Of a DNA stretch of 6,819 nucleotides, positions 6,186 to 6,819 are shown one piece after another. The notes beneath the pieces are model-generated. The model was not told where the DNA came from and made no database searches. It worked only from the letters and a program-made list of their open reading frames with translations. The stretch's first letter is position 1; the number at the start of each line of letters is the position of its first letter. The position numbers and the translations under genes are program-made. Source of the stretch: Fimbriimonadia bacterium (GTDB lineage Bacteria; Armatimonadota; Fimbriimonadia; Fimbriimonadales; Fimbriimonadaceae); assembly GCA_029824495.1 (NCBI GenBank), contig JALGXY010000437.1, forward strand, positions 1 to 6,819, in the 5' to 3' direction.

Positions 6186-6191
6186 CCACGT

Positions 6192-6279
6192 GCGCGGGTG
6201 GCGGAATTGGTAGACGCGCTACCTTGAGGTGGTAGTATCCTAACCGGATGTGAAAGTTCGAGTCTTTTCCCGCGCACCA
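6192..6279 (+). tRNA. tRNA-Leu (anticodon GAG), CCA encoded
   Basis: A full class II cloverleaf. Acceptor stem GCGCGGG (6192-6198) pairs with CCCGCGC (6269-6275), with discriminator A and CCA at 6277-6279. The D arm has GCG/CGC. Anticodon stem CTACC (6219-6223) pairs with GGTAG (6231-6235) around loop TTGAGGT, giving anticodon GAG (6226-6228) with G37; it reads CUC and CUU. The long variable arm has ATCC/GGAT, as expected for Leu. T arm GAAAG-TTCGAGT-CTTTT has a rather weak stem (three A-U and one G-U) but keeps the G53-C61 pair. All invariant features needed for function are present. Confidence 0.97.
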
Positions 6280-6469
6280 TTGTCCTAAACTAACGAATAC
6301 ACCCGATTCAGCCTGATCTCCCAAAGCCAATCCGATAGCGTCAACAAGCACCTATCTACCAGCGCAGGTCTCTCCGGTCAAGGCTTTTAACCTAGATTGA
6401 AAATTCATTTCGCCATGTTCAATCACAGCTAAGTCTTGGACGATGAGCTCAGGAAGAATCGCACACTCG
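6280..6469. other. Non-coding gap between tRNA-Leu and the CDF gene
   Basis: By hand count about 47% G+C, lower than the genes to the left. I see no convincing coding frame, no tRNA terminator with a T tract, and no repeat of the tRNA 3' end that would mark an attachment site. The only structure noted is GATTGAA (6395-6401) with TTCAATC (6418-6424), a 7-bp inverted repeat with a 16-nt loop, too weak to interpret. Confidence 0.6.
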
Positions 6470-6497
6470 TAGACACCTCTTGTAGCGGTGTTAGAAT
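6470..6497 (+). promoter_or_regulatory. Promoter of the CDF transporter gene
   Basis: TAGACA (6470-6475, 5/6 to TTGACA), 16-nt spacer, TAGAAT (6492-6497, 5/6 to TATAAT) with TG at 6489-6490 as an extended -10. It is the best sigma-70-like promoter in the window. The -10 overlaps the ATG at 6496, so a transcript starting near 6504 would exclude that codon and favour ATG 6508 as a leaderless or near-leaderless start. Confidence 0.6.
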
Positions 6498-6819
6498 GGA
6501 TGTAGCGATGGAGGAACAGGTCCGGCACACGATTACTAGAAGGGCCGCACTATTGGCGTTCGCGTCAACGGTCACAGTGGTGCTGGTCAAATTGGTTGCC
6601 GCCGCGATTAGCGGTTCAATCTCAGTTCTCGCCGAGGGCTTGCAGTCGCTACTAGATGTCTTTATGTCGCTAATGGCCCTATGGGCTGTCAAGGTCTCGG
6701 CTGAGCCGCCAGACAGAGAGCACCCCCACGGTCACAGCAAAGCTCAGCATCTGAGTAGCGCGTTCCAGATGATCTTAGTGATGTTCACGGCGGGAATCAT
6801 TGTGTGGCAGGCATCGCTA
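6496..6819 (+). CDS. Cation diffusion facilitator (CDF) family transporter, 3'-truncated by window edge
   Basis: Proton-coupled divalent metal efflux protein of the inner membrane. The frame stays open to the right edge, giving 108 residues of a family usually about 300 long. Visible parts are TM1 (about 17-38), TM2 (about 41-66) and the start of TM3 (about 87-107). The TM2 segment SVLAEGLQSLLDV is typical of the family, as is the cytoplasmic EHPHGHSKAQHLSS (75-88), the CDF H-P-x-G-H-x-K signature. D54 occupies a conserved metal-site position, but the partner four residues earlier is Q50 instead of the usual His or Asp. Start: ATG 6496 overlaps the promoter -10, so ATG 6508 is a good alternative; neither has a Shine-Dalgarno. 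Leu codons are unusual (6 CTA, 3 TTG, 1 TTA of 13, while mreB has no CTA), suggesting a different origin from the genes to the left. Confidence 0.85.
   Translation, partial: MDVAMEEQVRHTITRRAALLAFASTVTVVLVKLVAAAISGSISVLAEGLQSLLDVFMSLMALWAVKVSAEPPDREHPHGHSKAQHLSSAFQMILVMFTAGIIVWQASL

Noticed and set aside
6395..6424. GATTGAA/TTCAATC inverted repeat after the tRNA as a terminator
   Set aside because: Only 7 A-T-rich pairs, a 16-nt loop and no T tract follow; it is too weak to call.
6429..6692. Minus-strand 87-codon frame opposite the CDF gene
   Set aside because: The plus strand carries the CDF signature EHPHGHSKAQ and membrane helices; the reverse product shows no motif.
1..6819. CRISPR array, insertion sequence, integrase or toxin-antitoxin pair
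   Set aside because: No regularly spaced repeats, transposase or recombinase motifs, or paired small genes were seen on either strand.

Overview
The window is a stretch of bacterial chromosome, mostly high-50s % G+C, almost all coded on the + strand. It holds a 5'-truncated purine biosynthesis gene (purH), a small glycine-rich membrane-anchored protein, the rod-shape cluster mreB-mreC-mreD, a hexameric-type glutamate dehydrogenase, a LURP-one/scramblase-like protein, a tRNA-Leu(GAG), and the 5' part of a cation diffusion facilitator (CDF) transporter that runs off the right edge. The organism is a rod-forming bacterium with MreBCD. The phylum cannot be fixed from this sequence; a deep-branching lineage such as Armatimonadota is only a guess.

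Layout. Bases 1-1416 are the end of purH. A new transcription unit follows: an extended -10 element (1443-1451), a good Shine-Dalgarno (1461-1465), a TTG-started 115-residue protein (1473-1820), and a textbook intrinsic terminator (1839-1884). A second promoter candidate (1895-1923), whose spacer is exactly filled by a 17-nt perfect dyad, starts the next unit: mreB, mreC, mreD (ATGA overlap), gdhA (5-nt gap) and the LURP-one-like gene (23-nt gap with a hairpin). The close spacing suggests one polycistronic mRNA from about 1930 to 6143, so cell-shape genes would be co-transcribed with a glutamate-metabolism enzyme. After a palindromic region (6149-6185) comes tRNA-Leu(GAG) with an encoded CCA, then about 190 nt of non-coding DNA near 47% G+C, and finally the CDF gene with its own promoter overlapping its start codon.

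How the genes work together. MreB forms membrane-bound actin-like filaments. MreC and MreD connect them to the periplasmic cell-wall synthesis machinery. GDH interconverts glutamate and 2-oxoglutarate, and glutamate is both a nitrogen hub and a peptidoglycan precursor; a functional link to MreBCD is inference only. The gene content is mostly housekeeping and I see no obvious new defence or mobile system. The points most worth a second look are the unresolved mreC start, the conserved-looking but unrecognised Gly-rich membrane protein, the dyad inside the mreB promoter, the Gln in place of the usual metal ligand in the CDF protein, and the change in codon use and GATC density beyond the tRNA.
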